Shown here one piece after another: positions 34,773-46,329 of a DNA stretch of 64,000 nt (within the stretch, counting starts at the first letter, position 1; every line of letters begins with the position of its first letter). The position numbers and the translations under genes are program-made. The stretch covers positions 124,001-188,000 of the forward strand of contig JAZARR010000078.1 in the NCBI GenBank assembly GCA_037389465.1, written 5' to 3'. The notes beneath the pieces were generated by a model, which did not search any database, was not told where the DNA came from, and saw only the letters and a program-made list of their open reading frames with translations. The stretch comes from Baylisascaris procyonis. Taxonomy: Eukaryota; Nematoda; Chromadorea; Rhabditida; Ascarididae.

Positions 34773-37700
34773 ATGTCGGGAGTATATCGGCAGGCTATGG
34801 GACCCACAAAGGGTAGGTTGATAGGGTATCTGAAGGAAATCCCGGGATTAGAAGTCCCAAAAATTGACGACCCCTAGCTAAACAAATTGCTTCTCTCGAA
34901 GATCAAGTTGAAGAGTTTGACAGCTACATGCGTAAGATAAATGCCGCGATCGGTGTGTTAGAAAAATATCACGAACAATGGCTCTCCTTGAGAATCAGTT
35001 TAAGAGGAGATGAAGCAAAAGAGGAAGATCGCATTTATCAACAAATGGCAGACGATCCGAATGGAGTGCTCCAAGTTATGGAGAAAGCTCGAGAAACTCT
35101 TGAGCTAGTCGAAAACCGAAAACAAAAAGCAGTAAGACTACTCCACGGATTACAGGATAAAAATAAGGCTGAAGCACAAGAGGTAACTGAACTGCCAAGA
35201 TCGGCACCGAGAATTAAGCTCCCAAAATTGGAGCTAGCTACTTTTTCGGGAGATGTACGCAAATGGCCTGAATTTTGGTCTTCATTTGAGGCAGCAGTAG
35301 ATCAACAGCCAATACCCGACGTCAATAAACTCAACTATTTACTCAGTAGTCTGAAAGGTGCGGCTTATGCAACAGTAGCTGGATACGCAATTACGGCCTC
35401 CAATTACAGAGTAGTGGTGGACGTTTTGAAAAGGCGTTATGGAAATGAAGTCCTCATCAAAAAATGCCTCCATGACGAATTGAGGAGGTTGCCTCAGGCG
35501 GATCCTAGAAATCCTAGGGTCGTTCTAGACGAGGTCGAAAGAATTCTGAGACAGCTAAATGTGATGAATGAGGATACGAATCATCCGATAATCGAGCTGA
35601 TGGTAGAGGAGAAATTGCCGAGGTGGATCTTGTTCGAAGTTTATGAAAAAAAGAGTGAAGACCCGTCTTGGAATGTCGATAAACTTCGTGAGTATGTCGA
35701 CAAATTGATTGCTCGAAAAGAAACGATAATGCGCGTGACCAGTAGCATGACGGCACAGAGAAGAGATCGTCATGGGGACAGAAAGCCGACAAAGTATGAC
35801 TCAAAGGAAACGTCTGCATTTTTCTCAGCAGTAAGCAACTACCGGGGGAGGAGAGAAAATCAAGCGCCGAAAAGTAAAAAACGAAGTTGTGCCTTTTGCG
35901 GGGGCCCTCACTGGAATAGTGATTGCCATGAGTACGCAACCGTGAAAGAGCGCAGTGGTCGGATAAGAGAGAAAAGGCTTTGCTTCAGGTGTCTCGCAGA
36001 GGGACATAGCGCAAAGGATTGCGCAAGGAGAGGAATGTGTTTCTATTGCAGAGAGGAACACAACTCGGCGCTCTGCCCAAAGAGGGAGAATAAAAGTGGT
36101 TCCGAGAAAGGAAGTAAACCGAAGGAACCAGAAGACAATAGAGGGAAACAAAAAGTCACTTTCGAAAAGGAAGTAAACCGATCACCTGACGAATCGGCGT
36201 TGACAGCGGCGGTCACCCAAAAGCGAAGGGAAAAGAAGACCGTTTTGCTTCTTTGTAAGGAGGTGAACGTGTACAATCCGGAGAAACCGGAAATGGGGAA
36301 AACTATTTTTGCGTTCTTTGACGCGGGTTGTCAAGGATCATTCATAACAGAAGAACTTTGTGATCAACTGAAGCTGACTACTGGGAAAAGAAGCCAAATA
36401 TCCATAGCGGGATTCGGCGCTCAGCAACCGAAATGTTATGATACAAAGCAGGTAAACATTACGTTACAACTGAAAAACGGAAATAAAAAACAGATCAGAG
36501 CCAGTACAATGCCCTTTTTGACCAAAGAGCTTCAAAGAATAAATGTTGAATCCAACGAAATTCTCATCCCAAACGCAAAACAAAAGCATTGGCTGTGTAT
36601 TCCGGAAAAATGGGAACAACCGCAGCTAATAATTGGTGCAGATTACTTCTTCGACCTGATCGAAGGTTCACAGAAATTACCATCCGGGTTCCACCTGGTC
36701 AAATCGAAAGTTGGAGATATGCTAGCAGGAAGTGGTTATGCAAAACTAAATACACAAAGAGCCTTTTCATCTGCAGATACGGCGTTAGTAATGACATCTG
36801 CTGCAGTTACTAGTGAAGCAGATATTGACCAATTCTGGAGATTGGAAACGCTTGGAATTGACGACCCAATAGACTCAAAAGAGGATGTCGCAGCACTAGA
36901 ACAATTCAAAGCAACAATAACTAAATCGGAAGATGGTCGATATGTCGTGAACTGGCCGTGGAAATCTGCCACGCCTAAAGTTCCTTATAACTTCGGCCTA
37001 TGCATTGGCAGACTAAGGTCCACGTTGAAACGCTTAAAGGGAGACGAGGAATTGTTCAAAAGATACGATGATACCTTCCGACAACAGCTAGAATTAGGTA
37101 TAATTGAGAAGGCGCCCAAGGTCCCAGATGGACCTCTCATTTCGTATATACCACATCAAGCAGTCCTAACCCCCAAAAATCTACAACTAAATTGCGGGTG
37201 GTTTTTGATGCAAGTGCTAAAGACGAGAAAGGTAATTCCCTGAACAGTCAATTGCTCAGAGGCCCAGTGATGTTAAACGATTTAGCAGGCATACTGTTAC
37301 GGTTTCGAACTTCTAAATACGTTGTTCTTGCTGACGTAGAAAAAGCGTTTCTGCAACTGGAGCTGAATGTGAAGGATCGTGATACGACCCGGTTTTTGTG
37401 GGTAAAAGAGAAGGGTCCGGTCGATGAAAACAATATCGAAGTGTATCGATTTTGTAGAGTACCGTTCGGAATGATTTCCAGCCCATTCTTACTTGCTGCC
37501 ACTTTGACGAAACATTTGACAGAAATTGGATCCACTACAGCTCAAGAAATCTTAAAAAATCTGTATGTAGACAATGTCATGTTGCAGGCAGAAGATTCAG
37601 AGACAGCGATACAATTATGTAGTGAAGGAAAAGCAATTTTCGCAGGTGCTGGAATGAACTTGAGATCGTTCGCGTCAAATAACAAAGAAGTGTATGATGC

Positions 37701-40130
37701 TATTCCTCCGGAAGATCGAGAAGAAGTACAAGAGACCAAAGTGTTAGGAATAACATGGTCGTTAAAGGAGGATAAAATAATACTAGGTGTAAAAGACAAG
37801 ATTGGTGCCGCCCAAACCAAGCGACAAGTACTGAGCTTTGTAGCCTCTCACTTTGATCCTCTCGGATTAATGGCTCCGTTGCTTGTCCCATTAAAAGTAT
37901 TCCTTCAGGAATTATGCAAGAAGAAATACAAATGGGATGACTCATTGAAAGAAGAAGAGAAGTTACTGTGGGAAAGATTACAGAAAAGTTGGAATAATAC
38001 AGTAAACGACATCCCTCGTCAAATATTCTTTCGTTGTGCAAAGGAGAGACAACTGCACGTTTTTGTCGATGCATCGATGCAGGCTTACGCCGCAGCGGTA
38101 TACAATCGTGAAATCGTAAATGGTGCAGTATTGACGAACTTAGTTATGGCTAAAACGCGTCTGTGCCCCGTGAAGGAAGCTTCGGTTCCAAGACTCGAAT
38201 TGTTGGCAGCCTTCATCGGAGTACGATTACTCGAGTTCGTAAAGAAACAGCTCTCGATGGAGGAAGTGGAGACCCATTACTGGAGCGATAGCAAATGTGT
38301 GTTGCACTGGATACGTTCAGATAAAGAGATCAATACGAGGTTCATCGAAAATCGTTTAAAGCAAATGCGTAATACGGCGAAATGGTGGAGTTACGTCCCA
38401 TCCGATCAAAACCCGAGCGATATTGCGACAAAGGGCGTTGATCCTGACAAGCTTAAAGAAAGTTCCTTGTGGTGGCATGGCCCACCATGGCTCAGACAAT
38501 CCGTAGAGAATTGGCCGAAATGGGAGCTTTCAAATCCGCAACAATGTGTAATCAGCGAAGACGCCTTTCAAAAGAACAAAGTGAAGAGAGACCAAGGCAA
38601 ACAACCTACGACAACAGTTACCGCGCTCGAAGTCGGTACAGAAGAAGAAAACGATTGTGCCTCAAATCACTGTGTAATCGATGCAAGCAAGTATAACAGT
38701 TGGAGGAAAGTGAAGGGAATCACGGCTGTCGTGATAAGATTCGTAAAGAACCTCAAGGAACGGAAAAGAAAGGCAGTAGGAGTGGAGGACCAAATAGAAG
38801 CGGAAAAACTTCTCATTAGACAGGCTCAAGAAGAAATGATCACGAAAGCGGAGATTGTGCGTTGGGAGCTTTTTCGAGGCGATGACAATCTCTGGAGATG
38901 TGGAGGACGTCTTGACTATTCAGACCTCCCACGAGACACCAAGTTTCCGATTTTTCTACCTAAACATCCCATCACGGAAATGCTTATTACTCATCAACAC
39001 GAAATTTTAATGCATTCGGGGCCAGCCCATACGTTAAATCAACTGCGGTCAAAATACTGGATAGCCAAAGGGAGAGAAACGGTAAAAAAGGTCATAAAGA
39101 AAAAGTGCATGAAATGTCGTAGATGGCTCACACATCCGTTCAAGCTCCCAAGAATGCCAGATCTACCATCATGCCGCACAGTTGTAACCCGAGCCTTCGA
39201 AAATGTGGGACTGGACTATTTTGGACCGTTCAATTTAAAAGCTCTTTTGGGCAATGAAATTAAACTTCAAAAAAGTTGGGTAGCATTGTTTACATGTCTT
39301 ACGACACGCGCTGTCCATTTGGAAGTGGCAAATGACTTGTCAGCATCTTCGTTCCTCAACTGCTTTCGAAGATATGTGAGTCGACGAGGAAAATCTAAAC
39401 TTGTATTTAGCGACAACGGGAGCAATTTTACGCTCGCCGCAGAAGTTCTAAGACAAATCAGCAGAGCAGAGGAAATCAAATGGAACTTCATAACACCTTT
39501 CGCTCCATGGCAAGGAGGAGTTTATGAAAGAATGATAGGTCTAACCAAAACTTCGCTTCGTAAAGCAGTGGGAAGAAAACGATTAAGCGAAGAAGAGTTT
39601 CGAACACTTATTGTAGAAGTAGAAGGAGTAGTCAACAGTAGACCACTCACTTATGTGCATGAAACGTCAGTCGATATTATTCGGCCGATCGATTTTCTGA
39701 TACCAGCTGCTGAGTTGATCTTCACGGTAAACGAAGAGGGAGAAAAGGAAGATCCAAGCTACCTTCCAAAGGAGGTGATGTCTAGAGAAAAAATGTTAAT
39801 GAGATGGAAAGCAACACTTAGCACACTCGATCGCTTCTGGAATTACTGGCGGTCAGAGTATCTCACATCGCTGCGAGAGCGAACACAACGAAATCATCGA
39901 GCCGTTAGAGGATCAGTAACTAGAGAGCCGCGAATAAACGAGGTAGTTATCATAGAAGAAGAGAGAACCCCCAAAGCAGTGTGGAAATTAGGTCGAATAG
40001 TGGAAATAAGAGGGGAGGAGGTCGATCCATACGTACAGCAAGAGTGAAACTGGGTAATGGAAATGAATGGACCAGACCCATAAGCCAGTTGTACCCGCTC
40101 GAAATAGACGATAACGAGGCACCAGCCTAA
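34773..40130 (+). CDS. Unit 6 Gag-Pol polyprotein, three frameshifts
   Basis: The start codon is in place at 34773. A four-C run at 34871-34874 (five elsewhere) breaks the frame after about 33 codons, and reading resumes from Met54 at 34928. The five-C run at 37170-37174 breaks the protease-RT junction. A four-G run at 40012-40015 (five elsewhere) shifts the last residues of the C-terminal domain, giving a premature stop at 40045-40047 instead of 40128-40130. It has the C-type PBS, as unit 1, and the E1136/S1542 class, as unit 5. All three breaks are single-base losses in homopolymers, and otherwise every domain is present. Confidence 0.88.
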
Positions 40131-40156
40131 AAGGGATATTTTCGCTGCGGTCGGAG

Positions 40157-41297
40157 TGTCGCGAAGATTCGCGAATGAGTTAGCGGGCTGCGGCACACAG
40201 TAAATCAAACTGTGTATCAACGCAATAACTCAAAGAACGATCTAAGTTGATCTCTGACTGTAGCGACTATATCGTTCTCTAATGCGGCGTTGCGGTCGTG
40301 TGTAAGCGCGTGTCTTCTAATGCGTCGTGTGTAAGCGTGTAAGTGTAGCGCCTTTACTTCATTTGTCAGCACTTTCTTCTTCATTGTTTTTTCTGAATTT
40401 AAACTTTATTTTCATGGTTACTTGTGGATTGCCTCAAAGTTCCACGATCTCGTCAGTAGTTTGTGACGTTTTTTTTCACTCTCCTCGTCATTGGATTGTA
40501 CCTTTTCGTTAGCTCATCACTAGAATCACCATATTTGACTCAGATCATGTTTTATGATGGTTTTGTATTCGTTTTTCGAGTATATCGCGTTTTTACGTTG
40601 TTTGTAAAGCATCAGAAGGTTTAATTACCCAAGTTTGAGGTGTCGGGCGATTCGCACGCAAAAAGGTGTCCCCCGAACCGTGTGAACAAACTTGGGACGG
40701 ACCAACCAGGAGGTTGGTATAGCCAAGCACAAAAAGAAGAAAAAGGGCGCAAGCGGACGAGCCCTCATCAAAACAGGCCGGTTTCTTTGTTGAAATCAAT
40801 TATTACTTCTCGAGTTGTCGAGTACCCACAAGCCCGAAGAATCAAGCCCAGTGCGGGAGAAAACAAATTGCGGTGAACGGAATCAACCGCACGAGATAGG
40901 CACTGATACCTTGATACATTGATAACCAGGTGTCGGCACGAAAGCGATCGCCCGACACCTCGTTTCCCTTGTGCTTATATTGCGCTTCATTGTATGATAC
41001 CGTGAGACAGTTGACAATAAGTGTCATATTCCAAGGGTGTGTCCCGCTCATCCGGTATTATATCGCTCAATTCGCTCAACCTGCCCCAAGTCAAAGCCTT
41101 GGCCTTCGATTGTCGTTGTTCCGTTTATTGCTTTTATATTGCCGATTAATTTTGACAGGCCTGCGCAGCTTGTTGGTTTTACTTCACGTGCATTGCGACC
41201 TTAACTTTGTTGATCTCTTTTCTAATAAACCGTCGATCTCTTCTTTATCTTTTTCTGTCGTCCACATACGACCATCAACTTCGTTTTGTTCACGACA
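40157..41297 (+). repeat. LTR7 (1,141 bp, right outer LTR)
   Basis: Eight-T version. It ends ACGACA and runs straight into host intron sequence through the ATTAT duplication. Any promoter activity from this copy would be directed rightward, antisense into the SLC17 exons at 45185-47435. Confidence 0.93.
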
Positions 41298-41302
41298 ATT
41301 AT
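41298..41302. repeat. Right target-site duplication ATTAT
   Basis: ATTAT immediately follows the final ACGACA of LTR7, matching 754-758. Internal LTR ends are instead followed by GAAAAATT and the primer-binding site, so this copy is specific to the outer boundary. Confidence 0.85.
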
Positions 41303-44300
41303 GGCGATTCTCAATAGGCACAAAAAATTCGAAGTGGACGTCATGAGGGGCATTTCGTAGAATAGCAAGCCAGCAGACTCACTCGTCCAGTGCCAACACG
41401 ATTCCGATCTCCATCCCTAACTAGGTCAGTTCCACATAAACGTTGTTTAAAACGACCATCTCGGCCACAGTCGAAATATCCACTGTACAAACATTCGTTG
41501 CACAATGTTCGATGGGTGTGCAGCGCAAACTCACAAACGTTTCGACTGTAGCACTAATGTGTCGCGCAATGCAATAATGATACTGTGATGCGTATTTGTC
41601 ACCTTACAGAAAGAAGTACAGCTTGAAATACAGCTGGTGAAGGCCTGCCAACAGTGTCAATTACCGTCTATCGCAGACAGACATGCAAAGATCAACTGCA
41701 GTGCTTCGAAGTCTTGAGGCTAATTCGAGAAACATTGCAGAGAAAATGATGCGAAATTTGATAGCGCTTGTAACAGGATAGGTTATCACACAAGAACGTG
41801 CACGTGTCTTCGGAAGGTGTCGTCGGAGAGTTCAAAAAACAATACTGCACACAGCAAGGGCACCTTACAAAACAGGTTGTCAGTCAGCGCAAAGTGCAAC
41901 AATCGTCACTGTGAAACGAGTTTCCTCGACCGATAGCAATCGTCTAAATTAGAAGCGTTAAACTGGATAGCCATTTCGTCTTATTTTGAAATCTAATTAA
42001 GAGAACCAAAAAAAAGTGAACGCATTTGTGCTGTTGTTAAAAGGACAATCCATTAACGCGTTATGATTAATAATGCAAGGCCCGTGAAAGCTATGTGCAT
42101 AAGCAAGTTCGGTGGGTGGTTTGTTTGGATAAGACCAGCGATCTTCCAAACAACAAGAAAAAAATCACTGATGGTTGTGTGCTCAACACCTTGCTGGTTT
42201 TAAATCCCAACATCCAGCTTCCTGATCAGTGGCTCCACTGCATATGGATTATGCTCGTGCTTCGCGAATTGAAACTACCGGACAGACAAACGCATACGGA
42301 AGGAAACGATGCTGCCATGAAATGCCCTGTCGTTTGGGTGCAAAATGTAGTGATAGGTGAAAATGGGCTTTTCGGAGAGGATGGAAAATAGGCTATAATA
42401 CCTTTCAGGGTTATTTATCTTCCTGGCAGCATCAAACAATGAGTGGAGGTCACACTAACGAGGCGTAACACTGCAAAAGAAACGTCTTTTTTCCAGAATC
42501 TAATTCAAGAAGCGCATTTTTCGCTATATCAACAATCTTGGCCTACATGAGGGACTATAGCCTCAAGCGAACGGAAATGTGACCAATCGAGTGTTAAGCA
42601 ATGAAATCAAAATTTCAAACTAATAGGGATGTTTCGGTAAACTTAGGTTCCCAAAAGAGTGAAGTGTAGGTATCACATTTTTTGTAGAAATGACATAGAT
42701 TAGGGGGTAGTATTCAAGGTACCTCCAAAGAAAAAGGCCTTAAATTTCTGAGCTACAGAAAAGTTATCTGCCCTTTGAGCAAGCTACTTCAGCTATTAGT
42801 TAAAGCAAGTATGCTCTTGAGGGTATGAAACTTTGAAACGTCTAGATGCAAAAGATGAAAAATATTATTGTACAGTACAAATGTGAAGTGTTAAATAATG
42901 ACAATTAATGCCGTGTTCTCCAGTAGTTAGGTAAATCGGGACTCCAAACAACAAAGAAAATTCCTTCCTAAGTAAAATCTGCCCTCAGAAATGAGAAATG
43001 CTTCTTTCACTGATATGGCTTCTCTTCTCAATGTACATAAATGATTTATTGGCAGAAATTTTTTCGCTATTGACAGACAAGTTTTATTGAGCAATGTTCT
43101 TTATTTTAGTAGCAAAAAGCTTTTTTGTTCCCACTCACTTCAGCCATCAACCATTGCATTATGTCATAGTGATGCTCCCCACAAAATAGTTTTTAAACAA
43201 GACAGAATCTCTCTCCATAACATTCCCATCAACGCAAAAATTTGTCTCACTTGAAAAATCAGCCACTGTTTCCACGCATCCACTCCCCAATATTTATAAG
43301 CACCTATGAACATTTCGAAGAAATGAACGTGCGATAACATATGATGGCAATAAATATCGTCAGCGCGATCCTCTATAAGATATTCGTTTATTTGACGTTT
43401 TTTGAAACATTTTCATGTCTACATAATTTCGCTCTCATTGGATTCTTTGTTGTTCACGTAAAAGAAAAGTTAAATGCGCACGTCGATTTCTTTTCTTAAA
43501 TAAAGATTTCATTCATTCACTCATACATTAACGAACACTATTAGTCACCTGCCTTTGTGTAAGATTCATAATACCCCCTAATGACATTTAAAGTTTTACT
43601 TAAATACTACGTGAAGTTTCGAGTGATTCCTACATCCTATAGATTAAAGAAACATCTTAGATATCAGAAGAACATATAAGTGATAGATGAATGCTCTTAA
43701 AGAGGCGTTCAGATTTCCAAATAAAAGCAATTTTTGTGTGACCTCTTCGAACGAAATATATTCCCAAGTGGAGGTATATCTGTAGATGAAGTCCAACGAG
43801 AAATCATATCAGTATAGTAGGAAGCTTACGACTTTACTTCATTAGTTGCGGCCTATTAAAGTTCAAAATTCAGCTAAACAAAGAACGATATGAAAACAAA
43901 GCGATGCGTGTACAATGAGAAAAATGATTAGACGGTAATAAAAGCTCAGGGTATCATTTTTTGAATATTTATGTGATCGATCACTGTAGTGAAGCATTCT
44001 ACCAAAAATGTATCTATCCCAGATTCGTTGGCGCACTTCCTTATTCTTGCTTTAGACGATGCGACAATGATTCGTCACACGATGAACATACTTGCTAAAT
44101 GGAACCAAGCGTTTACCATGGTAAAAAGAACAGTAAGTAAACGACGTGGTGAGGAATGGGGACAACCAAGACCATAAGGAGGAAGAGTGACACCTACAAT
44201 ACTTTTTATCAAGAACACAATTGCTTCCGTAATTTAAAACTTGAATTTTAAGATATGTCGAAGCAAAAAATGAAACCAGACGAGGAAGACAGATAAAGAT

Positions 44301-45184
44301 TAAGGAATAGAAATGAAACACACTGAAGGAACGTTAGGAAAAAAGCCCTTTCTGTTCGGTTTACGGAATCTGCAGTTAAACTTAAAAAGACAAGGTTTCT
44401 GAGTTTTGTTAAAACGATTTGCTCCGACCACTATTGGCTAACACTTGAATCATGCTTGAGCCCTGTGATCAACAGCTCCAGCTTGAGTCATCCTCCACGA
44501 CCTTAAATGCAACGAAGCTGTTGCTCCTATAACTCGTTTTGAGGGAGCTTAAGTAAGAGGTTGGACCCTGTGAGGATTTGTAAAAAATGCGTGCAAATCG
44601 AGCCTCATAATTAGCGTCACAGTGAAACAAACAAAACGCACAGATGTCGCTACTCCATCAGAGCACTAGCAATGATTTCATTGCCATACAACATTAATAA
44701 AACGTTTGCGAAACAAGCAAGAATGGTATTTATAGCGCTGGAATAAGCCGCATCATAGATGATATACGTAATAATATTTGACAATCAAACCGAACAATGT
44801 AATTGCTGCAAGTAAAAAACCGCCGGAATTTTTAAAAAGTTCGTCTTTTTTTCGACAAGCAACGACGGCTGCTGGACTCAAAAAGGAGAGATTAATCTTT
44901 GAAATTTTCGACAGTTTAATGCGAACGAATTTTTGTACTAGGAAAAAGTCCCGTAAGTGAAGCAGCAATACGCTCTCTGAAACATAAAAACGATGAGAAT
45001 GAAGGGAATTGTTCACTTCAATTGGCACATCAATAGTAGATGAGGGGAACATTTTTGTTCGGTTGGTGATGGGAACTTATTTCGTTCCAATTCAACCCAG
45101 TCGGTTTTCAACACCTTTATTTATTTCACAAAAGGTTTACATTGTTTCGATACTATCAACTTTACAAAAGAGGCAGCCGCATAC

Positions 45185-45377
45185 CTGCTTTCAATAAACA
45201 GCCGCTCCTGTCGGGAAATACAACCCTGTTTCGAGGGTTTATCGGCTCCCATTGGCAACCAAAACAATGTCACTAGAACAGCGATCATCGCGCTTAGATA
45301 GAAAATCGCTGGCCAACCATTCATGATGTCTTTACGCGTGCAGAGGTAGCCCGCAGTCGGAAGAATGAACAGCGTAC
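45185..45377 (-). CDS. SLC17-type MFS transporter, exon 4 (TM5 end to TM6 and central loop)
   Basis: 193 bp on the minus strand, from the acceptor CCTGCAG to the donor GTATGC. Its first two bases complete the Gly codon left by the exon at 46029 (RQIG), and its last two bases (AG) are completed by the G at 501 as Arg. The 63 whole codons carry the end of TM5 (TLFILPTAGYLC), TM6 (WPAIFYLSAMIAVLVTLFWL) and the start of the central cytosolic loop with ISRQERLFIES. ISxxERxxIE is a common SLC17 loop motif. Phase agreement at both ends is strong support. The donor at 45184 opens the 44.7 kb intron. Confidence 0.86.
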
Positions 45378-46028
45378 CTGCAGGCTTATTTTTTAATGCT
45401 CCAATGAAATGACAAACTAAGGTTGGCCTATTTCTGCAAAACGAAGAGAATCAAACTTTGCGATGGGCAGTTCCGCTCAGCTGGGAAAGGACAAACCAAA
45501 TGTATCAGAACGGTCAAGAAGTTTTTAGATCTAACCGATCTAACCCACTTACCAACCATGGATGGTTGTTCTACGCGCTTAATGACTGATTTTTGCAAAA
45601 CCTCCTGCAAAACACGGGGGACTTCTTGAAGCTCTTGTAAATTCTACTCTTGTAAGAATTGAGTCGATTTCTTTGCATTTTGAGAGCGACAAAAATGTGG
45701 TGTGATCAGCAACGCTTTGCATGAAAATGTTCTGCTTCCAAGGTAGATGATTTCTTTGATTCACCTTACAAAGACTGCCTCACCTTACGCTCAAATTCAT
45801 CCATAAAGCTGCAAATTTGGTTTGGAAGTCTTGCTGCACTAAATTCTATCGGCTAAACTTCATCACAACAACTTTCCTGGCCATGAGCTCAAATCATTGA
45901 ATGGTTGAGAAGAGATGCACGAGCGCGAGGCCAAGCCGTTCCGCTGTAACGTACCTCCACGCAACTGCGCATTGAAATTGCACCTTTGTAGTAAGTGAAC
46001 GCCGATGGGTATATGTGAATAGGCTTAC
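45378..46028 (-). other. Intron 3 of the SLC17 gene
   Basis: 651 bp between the donor GTAAGC and the acceptor CCTGCAG. It contains short opposed ORFs around 45423-45764 with no recognisable motif. I see no repeat or RNA gene. Confidence 0.75.
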
Positions 46029-46329
46029 CAATTTGGCGTCCTCCGGTGATGATGCCAAGGGCAGCGGCACGCTCCGTGTTCGGGAACCACCTGGTGATGA
46101 GTGAGTTTGCAGCTGGCGATAAGCACGCGTCTGCTGCGCCCACAGCGAGACGTGCCGCCACTGCATACCAGAAGTTTTCACGAGCCATGATAGGTAACGC
46201 AGCGTTAGCGAGTGCGCATAGCACTAGGCTGCCACCCACCATCCACTTTCCATTGATTCGATCTGCCCATAGACCAGTCACCACCATCAGCAAGGAGCCG
46301 GCATTCTGTGCTGCTAACACCAATCCTTC
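46029..46329 (-). CDS. SLC17-type MFS transporter, exon 3 (TM2-TM5)
   Basis: 301 bp on the minus strand, from the acceptor TTTTCACAG to the donor GTAAGC. The 100 whole codons begin EGLVLAAQNAG. They contain the MFS motif A between TM2 and TM3 (GLWADRINGKW), TM3, TM4 (AARLAVGAADACLSPAANSL) and the SLC17 signature RWFPNTERAAALG leading into TM5 (GIITGGRQIG). The P-N-T-E-R segment and the preceding small-residue TM4 are the most diagnostic part of the gene. The frame is open beyond the donor for about 45 codons, but that part looks like intron. Confidence 0.9.

Larger units (their letters stand above)
759..41297 (+). mobile_element. Six-unit tandem array of a BEL/Pao LTR retrotransposon (7 LTRs, 6 internal regions)
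   Basis: LTR starts fall at 759, 7326, 13894, 20461, 27026, 33593 and 40157, so each internal region shares its flanking LTRs with its neighbours. Unit lengths are 6567, 6568, 6567, 6565, 6567 and 6564 bp. Each LTR begins TGTCGCG and ends ACGACA. The first base of LTR1 follows ATTAT (754-758) and the last base of LTR7 is followed by ATTAT (41298-41302). No such duplication occurs at the internal junctions. This is what one insertion followed by in-place amplification would leave. The internal regions encode one Gag-Pol polyprotein with the BEL/Pao order Gag, zinc knuckles, aspartic protease, RT, RNase H, integrase, and no envelope ORF (26 bp separate the stop codon from the next LTR). The array is antisense to the surrounding SLC17 gene. 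Near-identity of the units implies recent amplification. Confidence 0.95.
502..45184 (-). other. Intron 4 of the SLC17 gene, enlarged by the retroelement array
   Basis: Bounded by the donor GTATGC at 45184 and the acceptor TTCTAG ending at 502. Its length is 44,683 bp, of which 40,544 bp are the array plus one target duplication, leaving an original intron of about 4.1 kb. Outside the array, 502-753 and 41303-45184 show only AT-rich, low-coding sequence; ORFs such as 42095-42391 have no recognisable features. Confidence 0.8.

Noticed and set aside
759..41297. Segmental duplication rather than a retroelement array
   Set aside because: The units start and end precisely at LTR edges, encode a complete Gag-Pol, and the whole has one integrase-type 5-bp target duplication.
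42095..42391. 98-codon plus-strand ORF in the host intron right of the array
   Set aside because: No family motif, no splice-phase partner, and on the opposite strand to the gene. ORFs of this size are expected by chance.
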